Part shown: in pieces, positions 8,136 to 15,471 of the stretch | Position numbering within the stretch: the stretch's first letter is position 1 | How the letters are laid out: every line of letters starts with the position of its first letter | Assembly (NCBI GenBank): GCA_964461295.1 | Contig: CAYWTX010000625.1 | Location: forward strand, 1 to 24,090 | Length of the DNA stretch: 24,090 bases | DNA from: CAYWTX01 sp964461295 | GTDB taxonomy: Bacteria; Planctomycetota; Phycisphaerae; SM23-33 | Direction of reading: 5' to 3' | The notes under the pieces: model-generated | What the model was told of the DNA's origin: nothing | The model's database searches: none | The model's input: only the letters and a program-made list of their open reading frames with translations | Position numbers and translations under genes: made by a program

Positions 8136-9860
8136 CTACCCCTTCTTCTGAATCTTCGCCCAAGTATCCTTCAGCGTCACCGTGCGGTTGAAGATCGGCC
8201 GCTCCGCCGTCGAGTCCGGGTCCAGGCAGAAGTAGCCCAGGCGCTCGAACTGGCAGCGCCACCCGGCGGGTTTGCCGAGCACCGACGGCTCGAGTTTCGC
8301 GTCCGCGACCGTTTCCAGCGACGCCGGATTGAGGGACTCTTTCCAGTCGCGGCCCTCGGGCACCTTCGTCGGGTCCTCCTGCGTGAACAGGGCTTCGTAC
8401 AGCCGCACCTCGGCGTTGGCCGCGTACGCGGCCGAGACCCAGTGGAGCGTGGTCTTGACCTTCCGCCCGTCGTGGGCGTCGCCGCCGCGTGTGGCCGGGT
8501 CGTACGTGCAATGCACTTCCGTCACGTTGCCGGCAGCGTCTTTCACCACGCCCGTGCACTTGACGAAATACGCGTAGCGTAGGCGGGCCTCCACGCCCGG
8601 CGAGAGCCGCCAGAACTTCGGCGGGGGGTTCTCCATGAAGTCGTCGCGTTCGATCCACAACTCGCGCCCGAAGGGCACCTTCCGCGTCCCGGCCGCGGGG
8701 TCCTCGGGGTTGTTCACCGCGTCCAGCTCTTCGCTTTGGCCGGCGGGGTAGTTGTCGATGACGAGCTTGAGGGGGCGCAGCACGCCCATGACGCGCGGGC
8801 TGCTGCGGTTGAGGTGCTCGCGCAGCACGTGCTCCAGCAGCGGCATCTCGATGGTGCTCACGAACTTCGCCACGCCGATCCGCTTCATGAAGTCGGTGAT
8901 GGCGGCGGGGTCGTAGCCACGGCGGCGCAGGCCGCACAGCGTTGGCAGGCGCGGGTCGTCCCAACCGCGGACGTAGTTGCCCTCGACCAGCTCGCGGAGG
9001 AAGCGTTTGCTCATGACGGTGTATGTGAGGTTGAAGCGGGCGAACTCGATCTGCTGGGGGTGGTGAATCGGGGGCGTGCGCCCTTCGTTGATCGCGTCGA
9101 TGAACCAGTCGTACAGCGGGCGGTGGTTCTCGAACTCCAGCGAGCACAGCGAGTGCGTCACGCCTTCGATGCTGTCTTCCAGCCCGTGCGCCCAGTCGTA
9201 CATCGCGTAGATGCACCACTCGCTGCCGCGGTGGGGATGCTCGGCGTGCAGGATGCGGTACATCACCGGGTCGCGCATGTTCAGGTTGGGATGGTTCATG
9301 TCGATCTTCGCCCGCAGCGTGCGGCTGCCGTCGGGGAACTCGCCCGCCCGCATGCGGGCGAACAGGTCGAGGCTCTCCTCGACGGGCCGGTTGCGGCAGG
9401 GGCTTTCCTTGCCCGGGCGCGTCAGCGTGCCGCGGTAGGCGGCCACCTCATCGGCCGTGAGTTCGCACACGTACGCCTTGCCCTTCCCGATGAGTTCGAC
9501 GGCGTAGTCGTACATCTGCTCGAAGTAGTCGCTGGCCCAGTAGAAGTGCTCGCCCCAGTCCCAGCCCAGCCAGCGGATGTCGGCAGTGATGGAGTCGACG
9601 AACTCCATCTCCTCCTTCATGGGGTTGGTGTCGTCCATGCGGAGGTGGCAGCGCCCGCCGAACTCCCGGGCGATGCCGAAATCGATGCAGATGGCCTTGG
9701 CGTGGCCGATGTGGAGGTAACCGTTGGGTTCGGGGGGGAAGCGAGTGACGACCTTGCCGCCCCACTTGTCGGACCTCATGTGCTCGGCGACGAGGTCGCG
9801 GATGAAGTCGGTCCGTTCCGGCGCGCCGCCGCCGCCTGCCGATTTGTCGGGACTCGCCAT
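8136..9860 (-). CDS. glnS: Glutaminyl-tRNA synthetase GlnS
   Basis: Class I aminoacyl-tRNA synthetase that charges tRNA-Gln directly with glutamine in the cytoplasm. The 574-residue length is normal for bacterial GlnS. The HIGH signature is intact in PPEPNGYLHIGH (residues 42-53), followed by MDDTNPMKEE, which binds in the active site, and the KMSKS equivalent is VMSKR at 282-286. The anticodon-binding beta-barrels follow, with VPFGRELWIERDDF and the family C-terminus FNRTVTLKDTW. The ATG at 9860 has GAGGCAGG upstream, and a promoter is seen at 9902-9930. Its presence means glutamine charging need not use the GatCAB transamidation route. It probably heads an operon with the two small genes downstream. 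Its last codons are imperfectly repeated at 7497-7526. Confidence 0.96.
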   Translation of the reverse strand: MASPDKSAGGGGAPERTDFIRDLVAEHMRSDKWGGKVVTRFPPEPNGYLHIGHAKAICIDFGIAREFGGRCHLRMDDTNPMKEEMEFVDSITADIRWLGWDWGEHFYWASDYFEQMYDYAVELIGKGKAYVCELTADEVAAYRGTLTRPGKESPCRNRPVEESLDLFARMRAGEFPDGSRTLRAKIDMNHPNLNMRDPVMYRILHAEHPHRGSEWCIYAMYDWAHGLEDSIEGVTHSLCSLEFENHRPLYDWFIDAINEGRTPPIHHPQQIEFARFNLTYTVMSKRFLRELVEGNYVRGWDDPRLPTLCGLRRRGYDPAAITDFMKRIGVAKFVSTIEMPLLEHVLREHLNRSSPRVMGVLRPLKLVIDNYPAGQSEELDAVNNPEDPAAGTRKVPFGRELWIERDDFMENPPPKFWRLSPGVEARLRYAYFVKCTGVVKDAAGNVTEVHCTYDPATRGGDAHDGRKVKTTLHWVSAAYAANAEVRLYEALFTQEDPTKVPEGRDWKESLNPASLETVADAKLEPSVLGKPAGWRCQFERLGYFCLDPDSTAERPIFNRTVTLKDTWAKIQKKG

Positions 9861-9901
9861 TGTCTGCCTGCCTCGTGAATGGGGGTATCTCGAACGCGAG
9901 T

Positions 9902-9930
9902 ATCTTACGCGCGCGCGGGCGGCAATGCAA
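9902..9930 (-). promoter_or_regulatory. Putative sigma-70-type promoter of glnS
   Basis: On the minus strand TTGCAT (9925-9930, 4/6 to consensus) is separated by exactly 17 bases from TAAGAT (9902-9907, 4/6 to consensus). Transcription would begin near 9895, giving a leader of about 35 bases before the glnS ATG. The spacer is an alternating GC tract. Confidence 0.5.
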
Positions 9931-9987
9931 AGCGGCGGCCGTTCGTCTTCCGCGAGCAGCCGACGGCAACCGCGAGATGGCGGCGAA

Positions 9988-10014
9988 GGCCCGGTACCGG
10001 ATCGGGACCGGGCC
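9988..10014 (+). repeat. Inverted repeat in the leader of the c-di-GMP operon
   Basis: GGCCCGGT (9988-9995) and ACCGGGCC (10007-10014) form a perfect 8-bp stem with an 11-base loop, about 100 bases upstream of the receiver-GGDEF start. No T-run follows, so it is not an intrinsic terminator; it may be an operator or leader structure. The rest of the 255-base divergent spacer (9861-10115) shows only the glnS promoter. Confidence 0.45.
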
Positions 10015-10115
10015 GAACGCGGAGATTCTTCCGCTGAAGCCCCAGGCTGCTAAAGGCGGGTTCCCGAAGTGCCGAAGCAGAAGACTGGGTCGGGCGGCGA
10101 ACGGAGGGCATGAGG

Positions 10116-11675
10116 ATGCGGTGTCTGAAGATTCTCTTGGCCGAGGACGACCCGGCACACCAGGAGCTGTTGCAGCGCGCGCTCACATCGCATCGTCCCT
10201 GTGTGGACGTCCAGTTGGTCGCGACGGGGGGCGAATTCGAGAAGGCTGTCCACAACCAGCGGTTCGACTGCGTGATCGTCGACTACCGGCTGCCCGACGC
10301 CAACGCCGATGAGCTGCTCCGGGCCGTTCACAGAGACCTGCACGGCACGCCGGCGCTGGTCGTCTCCAGCGATGAGACCCAGCAGGTCGCCGTGTCGAGC
10401 ATCCGAAGCGGAAGCCTGGACTTCGTGCCCAAGTCTGAAGCCTTGCGAGGCCACGTGCTCTGGGATCGGGTCCGGGAAGCCACGCGCAAGGAGCATAGAA
10501 GGGCGGCCAAGCAACAGGGGATCGAGCGCCGGCAGAAGGAGTTGACCCATCTGGCGGACACCGACCCGTTGACGGGGTTGCCCAACCGCCGCTATCTCGA
10601 CCACCAGTTCCAGGCCAACGCCTACAAACGCGACCGCCGCCGCGAGATGTCCTGCATCATGATGGACATCGACCAGTTCAAGCAGGTCAACGACGTTCAC
10701 GGCCACGCTGCCGGCGACACGGTGCTGCGCGAGGTGGGCGAACTGGTCGGCAAGAGTCTGTCCGGCGGCGACGTGGCAATCCGCTGGGGCGGGGAGGAGT
10801 TCGTCATCCTGCAAGGCTCAACCAACCTGGGCGAAGCCTGGATCTGGGCCGACGAGATCCGGAACCGGGTCGCGCAACTCCCGTTCGGCACCGAAGGGAC
10901 GGACTTCGGCGTGACGGTAAGCCTTGGCGTCGTCAGCTTTCCAACGACGAAGATGAGCCTTGGGATGATCGATCTTGCCGACCAGGCGATGTACCTGGCC
11001 AAGAACCGGGGGCGGGATTGCGTCTGCACCTGGCCCATGGTGGCCGTGGACCACGCTCTGACCGAAGCGACACGCGCCGGCCGGCCCAGCCCGGTCCATC
11101 AACGCCATGAGTTCCTCGCCCGTTGCGAAGACATTCTCGGGCCGACGCAGAAGGAGCACGTCACCCAGCACTGCCAGGAGGTCAAGCAGATGGCTGAGAA
11201 CATGGCCGAGGCCCTCGGTCTGCCCAAAGACCAACTGGAACGGATTCGACTGGCCGGGCTGCTCCATGATGTCGGCAAGTCGGTGATTCCCGAGGAGATA
11301 CTGGCCCAACGGGAGCCCTTGTCCAAGGCACAGTGGGCGATCATGAGCCGGCATTCGGACTACAGCGCGGACATCAGTCTGCGGCTGGGGATCGACCAGG
11401 ACACGGTGGCGTGCATTCGCCAACACCATCGCCCCTGGCGCGGGGTCTCCAGCGTATCGACGGCGGCAAAGGTGGTCGGCGTCGCCGACGCCTTGGCGGC
11501 GATGGTGTCCGAGCGCGCGTATCGGCCCGCCCGCTCGGCTGTCGATGCCCTGTCACAGCTTCGGCGAGCCGTTGGATCGCAGTTCGACCCGGCGGTGGTG
11601 TCGGCGGCGCACTTCATCCGGCCGCTCTTCGCGGGCAGGGCCGCGCGACCGACTATGCAGGAGGTGATGCCATGA
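10116..11675 (+). CDS. Receiver-GGDEF-HD hybrid response regulator (cyclic-di-GMP turnover)
   Basis: A three-domain cytoplasmic signalling protein. The receiver domain (about residues 5-120) has the acidic pair AEDD, phospho-acceptor Asp56 in VDYRLPD, a switch Ser in VVSS and Lys106 in VPKS. The GGDEF domain (about 140-305) has DPLTGLPNRR and an intact catalytic GGEEF at 225-229, so diguanylate cyclase activity is expected; the RxxD inhibitory site at the usual position is SGGD, so product inhibition is probably absent. The HD domain (about 335-500) keeps the likely metal ligands His352, His384-Asp385, His413, His437-His438 and Asp458, but the GYP loop is deleted. The frame begins at ATG 10110; ATG 10116 is preferred because GGAGG sits 8 bases before it against 2 for the first. 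The stop overlaps the PilZ start as ATGA. No partner histidine kinase is in the window. Confidence 0.87.
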   Translation: MRCLKILLAEDDPAHQELLQRALTSHRPCVDVQLVATGGEFEKAVHNQRFDCVIVDYRLPDANADELLRAVHRDLHGTPALVVSSDETQQVAVSSIRSGSLDFVPKSEALRGHVLWDRVREATRKEHRRAAKQQGIERRQKELTHLADTDPLTGLPNRRYLDHQFQANAYKRDRRREMSCIMMDIDQFKQVNDVHGHAAGDTVLREVGELVGKSLSGGDVAIRWGGEEFVILQGSTNLGEAWIWADEIRNRVAQLPFGTEGTDFGVTVSLGVVSFPTTKMSLGMIDLADQAMYLAKNRGRDCVCTWPMVAVDHALTEATRAGRPSPVHQRHEFLARCEDILGPTQKEHVTQHCQEVKQMAENMAEALGLPKDQLERIRLAGLLHDVGKSVIPEEILAQREPLSKAQWAIMSRHSDYSADISLRLGIDQDTVACIRQHHRPWRGVSSVSTAAKVVGVADALAAMVSERAYRPARSAVDALSQLRRAVGSQFDPAVVSAAHFIRPLFAGRAARPTMQEVMP

Positions 11676-12094
11676 CCGGAAACCAGGTGATCGAGGACCG
11701 CCGTCACGAGCCCAGGCAGTCCTTGCCCAAGGCGGTCGTTGCCTGGCGCAGGCATGGCAACTCGCTGTGGCACCGGGGTTGGCTGAACGACATCTCGCGG
11801 TCCGGTGCATCCCTGCTCTCCTCAACGCAGGGTCAGCCACACGCGGGACAGGAGATCGAGCTGCGCCTGGCGTACAACGGGGAGGTTCTGTTGTGCCGCG
11901 TGGTACGCACACAGATCCGCGAGGATGAGCAGAACCTGGTTGCCTGTCGCGTCATCTCCGCCGATGGTTGTCGGGCGCTTCTGCGGCCGGGGCCGAACGC
12001 GGGGGCCGCTCGCCAACAGGCGCTCCGCAAGGCGTGCTTGCCCGGAGTCTGGGTGGACAGCCCGCACGACATGGCGTGCCGGAAGTCGGCCTGA
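11672..12094 (+). CDS. PilZ-domain cyclic-di-GMP receptor
   Basis: A 140-residue protein with both halves of the PilZ ligand site: RxxxR at residues 11-15 (RHEPR) and (D/N)xSxxG at 40-45 (DISRSG). A beta-barrel follows (EIELRLAYNGEVLLCRVVRT). It should bind cyclic di-GMP and act as a small effector, for example on motility, pili or exopolysaccharide; the target is unknown. The ATG overlaps the stop of the diguanylate cyclase gene by four bases (ATGA), and GGAGG lies 7 bases upstream inside that gene, so the two are translationally coupled: a producer and a receptor made together. The C-terminal 40 residues after the barrel have no recognisable motif. Confidence 0.87.
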   Translation: MTGNQVIEDRRHEPRQSLPKAVVAWRRHGNSLWHRGWLNDISRSGASLLSSTQGQPHAGQEIELRLAYNGEVLLCRVVRTQIREDEQNLVACRVISADGCRALLRPGPNAGAARQQALRKACLPGVWVDSPHDMACRKSA

Positions 12095-12104
12095 CCCGTA
12101 CGGG
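12095..12104. repeat. Ten-base palindrome after the PilZ stop
   Basis: CCCGTACGGG is a perfect palindrome starting on the base after the PilZ stop codon, in the 67-base spacer between two convergent genes. It lacks a loop and a T-run, so it is a poor terminator as it stands. No other element is apparent in the spacer. Confidence 0.25.
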
Positions 12105-12161
12105 CGCCGAAGGCGGACCTGGTCGGCGGGCGACATCGTGCGCCGTCTCGTCCGGGTCTCG

Positions 12162-14750
12162 CTACTCCAATGGCTGAAGGACGATTCTCTGGCCATCGAA
12201 GGCCACCGTCTGCTTGCCGACGGTAATCTTGGCGCCGAGACCCTTGCCTTCGACTTTGACTTCGGGGGCGTCCTTGCGTTGGAAGGTGATGACGACGAAG
12301 AAGTCGCCGGCGCTGGTGTCGGCCCCGGTGGCCACGACGCGCTTGAGGACGCCGCTGAAGGCCTTATGCATCGCATCCATCGTATCGGCTCGTGATTCGA
12401 CCTTGACGCCCACGGGCGCCAGGAAAGTCGCCTTCATGTACGCGTCGGGATAGCTGACGGTGAAGGTGTTGCCTTCGACCTTGACCCGCGGCTCGGCGTC
12501 CCTGGATCCGCTCTGGATATGGGGCAACTGCCAGAACCAGTGCTTCCTCTTGCCGCCGGTGACGTTGTCGACCAGCACCATCAGACACGGGCTGCCGCTC
12601 TTGCCGCTGAAGTCGAATGCCACCGACCGCATGGACTTGATGCCGGAGTCGGCCCAGTTATCGGGCATTCGCAGGCCGTTGCGGTCGTAGAGGCGCAGGT
12701 GCCGGTCCGTTTCCGCGGCGTCCACATTGCCGGTTTTGTCGTACTGGATGCCCCCGACTTGCATGGCCGCGGCCTTCTTCTTGACCTTCATGGTCTTGGT
12801 CGTCGCATAGGTGTCGCTCAAGTCCGTCGTCAAGCTGCCCGAGCCGTCCTTGGCCAACTCCAGGTACGTCAGACGTCCGCAGGACCCCTCGCTGGACGGA
12901 TCGTCCTCCGGCAGGAAGACAATGTTCTCCTGCTCGCGGATGCCGGTGGGAGTGTCGGACGTCCAGTTCCACGTGTGGCCCAGGCCCACAACGCCGAACG
13001 TGCCGGCGTTGGGCTTGTTCCACCCGCCGATTGGCATCGACTTCAGGAACACCTGGCCGACGAACTCGTCTTTGCCTTCCCACCCGCTGCGGAAGACGTA
13101 CAGTCCCAGGCCCCTGGCCTGCCAGGTGCGAGGCATGACCCTATCGGGGTGCTCGGGCTTCAGGTCCAGCGGGTAGTTGACGAACGCGCAGGCGGTGGCC
13201 AGGCTGCCGCCCCAGCCTTTGCCGAAGATGTTCCCCACGGTCTTCTCGTCCGTCACGCCGCAGATGTGATTCCAGGCCCATAGCAGGCCCGGCTTGTATT
13301 CGTCCGCGGCGATCGGGAAGGCCACCGCCACGTGCCCGGGATTCAGACCGCCCGCGTTGTTGATGGGCTGCACCAACTGCTTGCCGTTCTGGAGGAAGAT
13401 CACCTGCATCATCCGCCGCACCACGACGTTGGTGATGTCGGGATACAGCGAGGGCCCCTGGCCGAACATCCTGGCGTACATCGTGGCGTAGTTCAGGGGC
13501 AGCCAGACGGCGATCTCGCCGTATCCCGTTCCCGCTTCGGCCTGCATCCCGCCCTCGCCGACGCCCACAAGGTAGTGGCGCCGCATGTGGAGCAGGCCGG
13601 TATGGAACATCCGCAGCCGTTCGAGGTCGGCCCCGCCCGACTCCTGCCACTCCTGGAGTCGCGCCTTCCACTTGGCCACCATGGCGGGATAGTCGGCCTT
13701 GTACTTGTCCATCTTCCCGCTGCGGACCATCAGCAATGCCTCCAGCCCACCCTTGGAGGCGATCTCTTCCGGAGGCACCGGCGCCTTGGGTTCCTCGCCC
13801 TTGCCGCCGAGCAGCAGCAGGCTGGCGATCGAGGTCATTCCCTTGCCGGGCCCATAGTAATTGGAGCATGGGTGGAAGTTGGCGGAAGCGACCGGCAACG
13901 TCTTCTGCATGAAAAGGGTGGCGTCGAGGATCTTCTCGAAGATCTCTTTGCGGGATCCTTCGGGCCATGCCTCGGCGCACATGTCATAGGCGACGCACGC
14001 GGCCACCATGTCATGCCCGACCGAACCGCTGCCCCCTCCGTGGGCGTCGCCGAGCATCCCGTACTTCTGCACGGCCGTCAGGGCCCGCTCGGCGCAGGTC
14101 TTCTCGCCCGTGAGCTGGTACAACATGCTCTGAAGAATGGCGTCGCCCGTGGCCGCCTTGGCCTTATCCATGAACGCCAGGCCAAAGGGGGTCTTCAGTT
14201 TCTCGCGGAGCTTGGGCAACTCGTGCTTGCGGAGGAGCAGCCTGGGGTGTTCCTCGGCCTCCAGGGGCTTGAAGTCCCTGATCAGGATCGGCCGCGGCGG
14301 ATAGACAGTGCCCACGGCGTTGCCCGAGACGGGCTGGTCCCGATAGATCCCGTCGAAGACGCCCTTCCAGGTTCCGTCGGCCTGGCGCTTGAGGCTGATT
14401 GTGTACGTCCCCTCCCCGCCGCCGACCCACAAGTCGGCACCAACGGTCACCATGACCTTCAGGTGAATGGTCTCGGGCTCGATGGCGCCTTCGATCACCG
14501 AGCCAAAGTGGTCGCCATTGCCGCCGCCCAGGGCCGTGCCGTAAATCCGCTGCCACTTGCCTCCCTTCTTCTCAATTTCCAAAATCAAGTTCGGCCCGCT
14601 GGGCGTGGGCTTTTCGCCGCCGAACAGGGCACGGTAGAGCACCACGCAAATGGCGCCGGAAAAGTCCTTCTCGGCGCCCAGGGCGACACCGGGCGCGGCG
14701 GCAACCGTCGCGGACAACGCAAAAGCCCATCCCATGAGGAATTCCTTCAT
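12162..14750 (-). CDS. Secreted heparinase/alginate-lyase-like protein (DUF6288-like)
   Basis: An 862-residue exported protein. The N-terminus is a Sec signal peptide with likely cleavage after ALG (residue 25). Residues about 30-150 form a beta-rich domain with repeated Gly-Gly turns. At 168-185 comes EHPRLLLRKHELPKLREK, the opening typical of heparinase- and alginate-lyase-like (alpha/alpha)6 toroids, followed by a helical region to about 560 (with SVGHDMVAACVAYDMC and AGTGYGEIAVWLPL) and a beta-sandwich-like C-terminal part. Catalytic residues cannot be assigned. I associate it with proteins annotated DUF6288 in planctomycetes, but am not sure of the family name. It might cleave an acidic or uronate-containing polysaccharide in the periplasm or outside the cell. 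AGGAG sits about 7 bases before the ATG. It is the last gene of the operon, 13 bases after the small lipoprotein gene. Confidence 0.72.
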   Translation of the reverse strand: MKEFLMGWAFALSATVAAAPGVALGAEKDFSGAICVVLYRALFGGEKPTPSGPNLILEIEKKGGKWQRIYGTALGGGNGDHFGSVIEGAIEPETIHLKVMVTVGADLWVGGGEGTYTISLKRQADGTWKGVFDGIYRDQPVSGNAVGTVYPPRPILIRDFKPLEAEEHPRLLLRKHELPKLREKLKTPFGLAFMDKAKAATGDAILQSMLYQLTGEKTCAERALTAVQKYGMLGDAHGGGSGSVGHDMVAACVAYDMCAEAWPEGSRKEIFEKILDATLFMQKTLPVASANFHPCSNYYGPGKGMTSIASLLLLGGKGEEPKAPVPPEEIASKGGLEALLMVRSGKMDKYKADYPAMVAKWKARLQEWQESGGADLERLRMFHTGLLHMRRHYLVGVGEGGMQAEAGTGYGEIAVWLPLNYATMYARMFGQGPSLYPDITNVVVRRMMQVIFLQNGKQLVQPINNAGGLNPGHVAVAFPIAADEYKPGLLWAWNHICGVTDEKTVGNIFGKGWGGSLATACAFVNYPLDLKPEHPDRVMPRTWQARGLGLYVFRSGWEGKDEFVGQVFLKSMPIGGWNKPNAGTFGVVGLGHTWNWTSDTPTGIREQENIVFLPEDDPSSEGSCGRLTYLELAKDGSGSLTTDLSDTYATTKTMKVKKKAAAMQVGGIQYDKTGNVDAAETDRHLRLYDRNGLRMPDNWADSGIKSMRSVAFDFSGKSGSPCLMVLVDNVTGGKRKHWFWQLPHIQSGSRDAEPRVKVEGNTFTVSYPDAYMKATFLAPVGVKVESRADTMDAMHKAFSGVLKRVVATGADTSAGDFFVVITFQRKDAPEVKVEGKGLGAKITVGKQTVAFDGQRIVLQPLE

Positions 14751-14763
14751 GGCGTTCTCCTGG

Positions 14764-15471
14764 TTACTGTTTCCTGTAAGACTTCAGGATCGAGAGCATC
14801 GCCGCGTAAACCTTGTTCTGTTCGGTCTGAAACTCGCGGTCCTCGGGGAAAAGGTTGCCCCGCCAGTCCCGGATCCTTACGGCCACGGATCCGAAGTGAT
14901 GGGTGGGTAGGAGGTCAGGGTCGTAAGGGGGAAGCTTCGCGTAGGCCGCTCTGAACGCCGCGACCTCGAGTTGTTCAACGGTCCCCCGCGGCCATAGGTT
15001 GCCCTTCTCGTCGCGACGGACCATCTCGACCTTGTGCAGCACTCGGGCGTGGTCCTTGCGCAGTTCCTCCTGCTTGTTCCACAATTCGTTGTACTTCTCT
15101 GTCGGAACATAGTCCCTGAAGCTGAGGCTGTAGTACAAAGTCGTCGGGTTGACAACCGGCTGCGTGGCGGCGGGCCGGCTCTGGACGTTCACCTTCTGGG
15201 TCTTCCAGACGATCAAGTCGCCAGGCTTTTCCATGGACTGGAGCGGGAAGGTCACTTCGCGGGCGAAGCTGATCTTCCAGCCTTCGGGCATCTTGTCGGC
15301 CAACTCACTCCGCAGGCCCTCGGGGGTCTCCCTGGCGGCTTCGCTCTCGCAGCCGGGCAGCAGGATCGCCACGGTGGACACCCAAGCCGCCGCCAGAAGC
15401 AACTCTGCAAACAGCCCCCCGACGACACTGACGGTCGGGTTAGCACGCCAGCCAACGCGGCCGAAGGTCAT
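14764..15471 (-). CDS. Small probable lipoprotein of the ExbBD operon
   Basis: A 235-residue protein without a family I recognise. The N-terminus has a hydrophobic stretch (about residues 15-38) ending in LLPGC, so Cys41 may be lipidated, although the signal sequence is long and Pro at -2 is unusual. The mature part is charged, with a proline- and threonine-containing stretch (RPAATQP) near residue 85 and a helix-prone lysine/glutamate segment around EKYNELWNKQEELRK. The ATG at 15471 overlaps the TAA of the HEAT gene by one base (TAATG), which fixes the start although the frame extends upstream to 15603. Coupled translation with the HEAT lipoprotein suggests the two work in the same complex at the inner or outer membrane; that is inference. 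Confidence 0.72.
   Translation of the reverse strand: MTFGRVGWRANPTVSVVGGLFAELLLAAAWVSTVAILLPGCESEAARETPEGLRSELADKMPEGWKISFAREVTFPLQSMEKPGDLIVWKTQKVNVQSRPAATQPVVNPTTLYYSLSFRDYVPTEKYNELWNKQEELRKDHARVLHKVEMVRRDEKGNLWPRGTVEQLEVAAFRAAYAKLPPYDPDLLPTHHFGSVAVRIRDWRGNLFPEDREFQTEQNKVYAAMLSILKSYRKQ

Noticed and set aside
9861..10115. Cyclic-di-GMP riboswitch before the GGDEF-PilZ operon
   Set aside because: The expected conserved GEMM core sequences were not seen; only a simple GC hairpin is present.
13332..14954. Open frame of 540 codons on the plus strand opposite the lyase-like gene
   Set aside because: No recognisable motif, and it opposes a gene with a signal peptide, ribosome site and family-like blocks.
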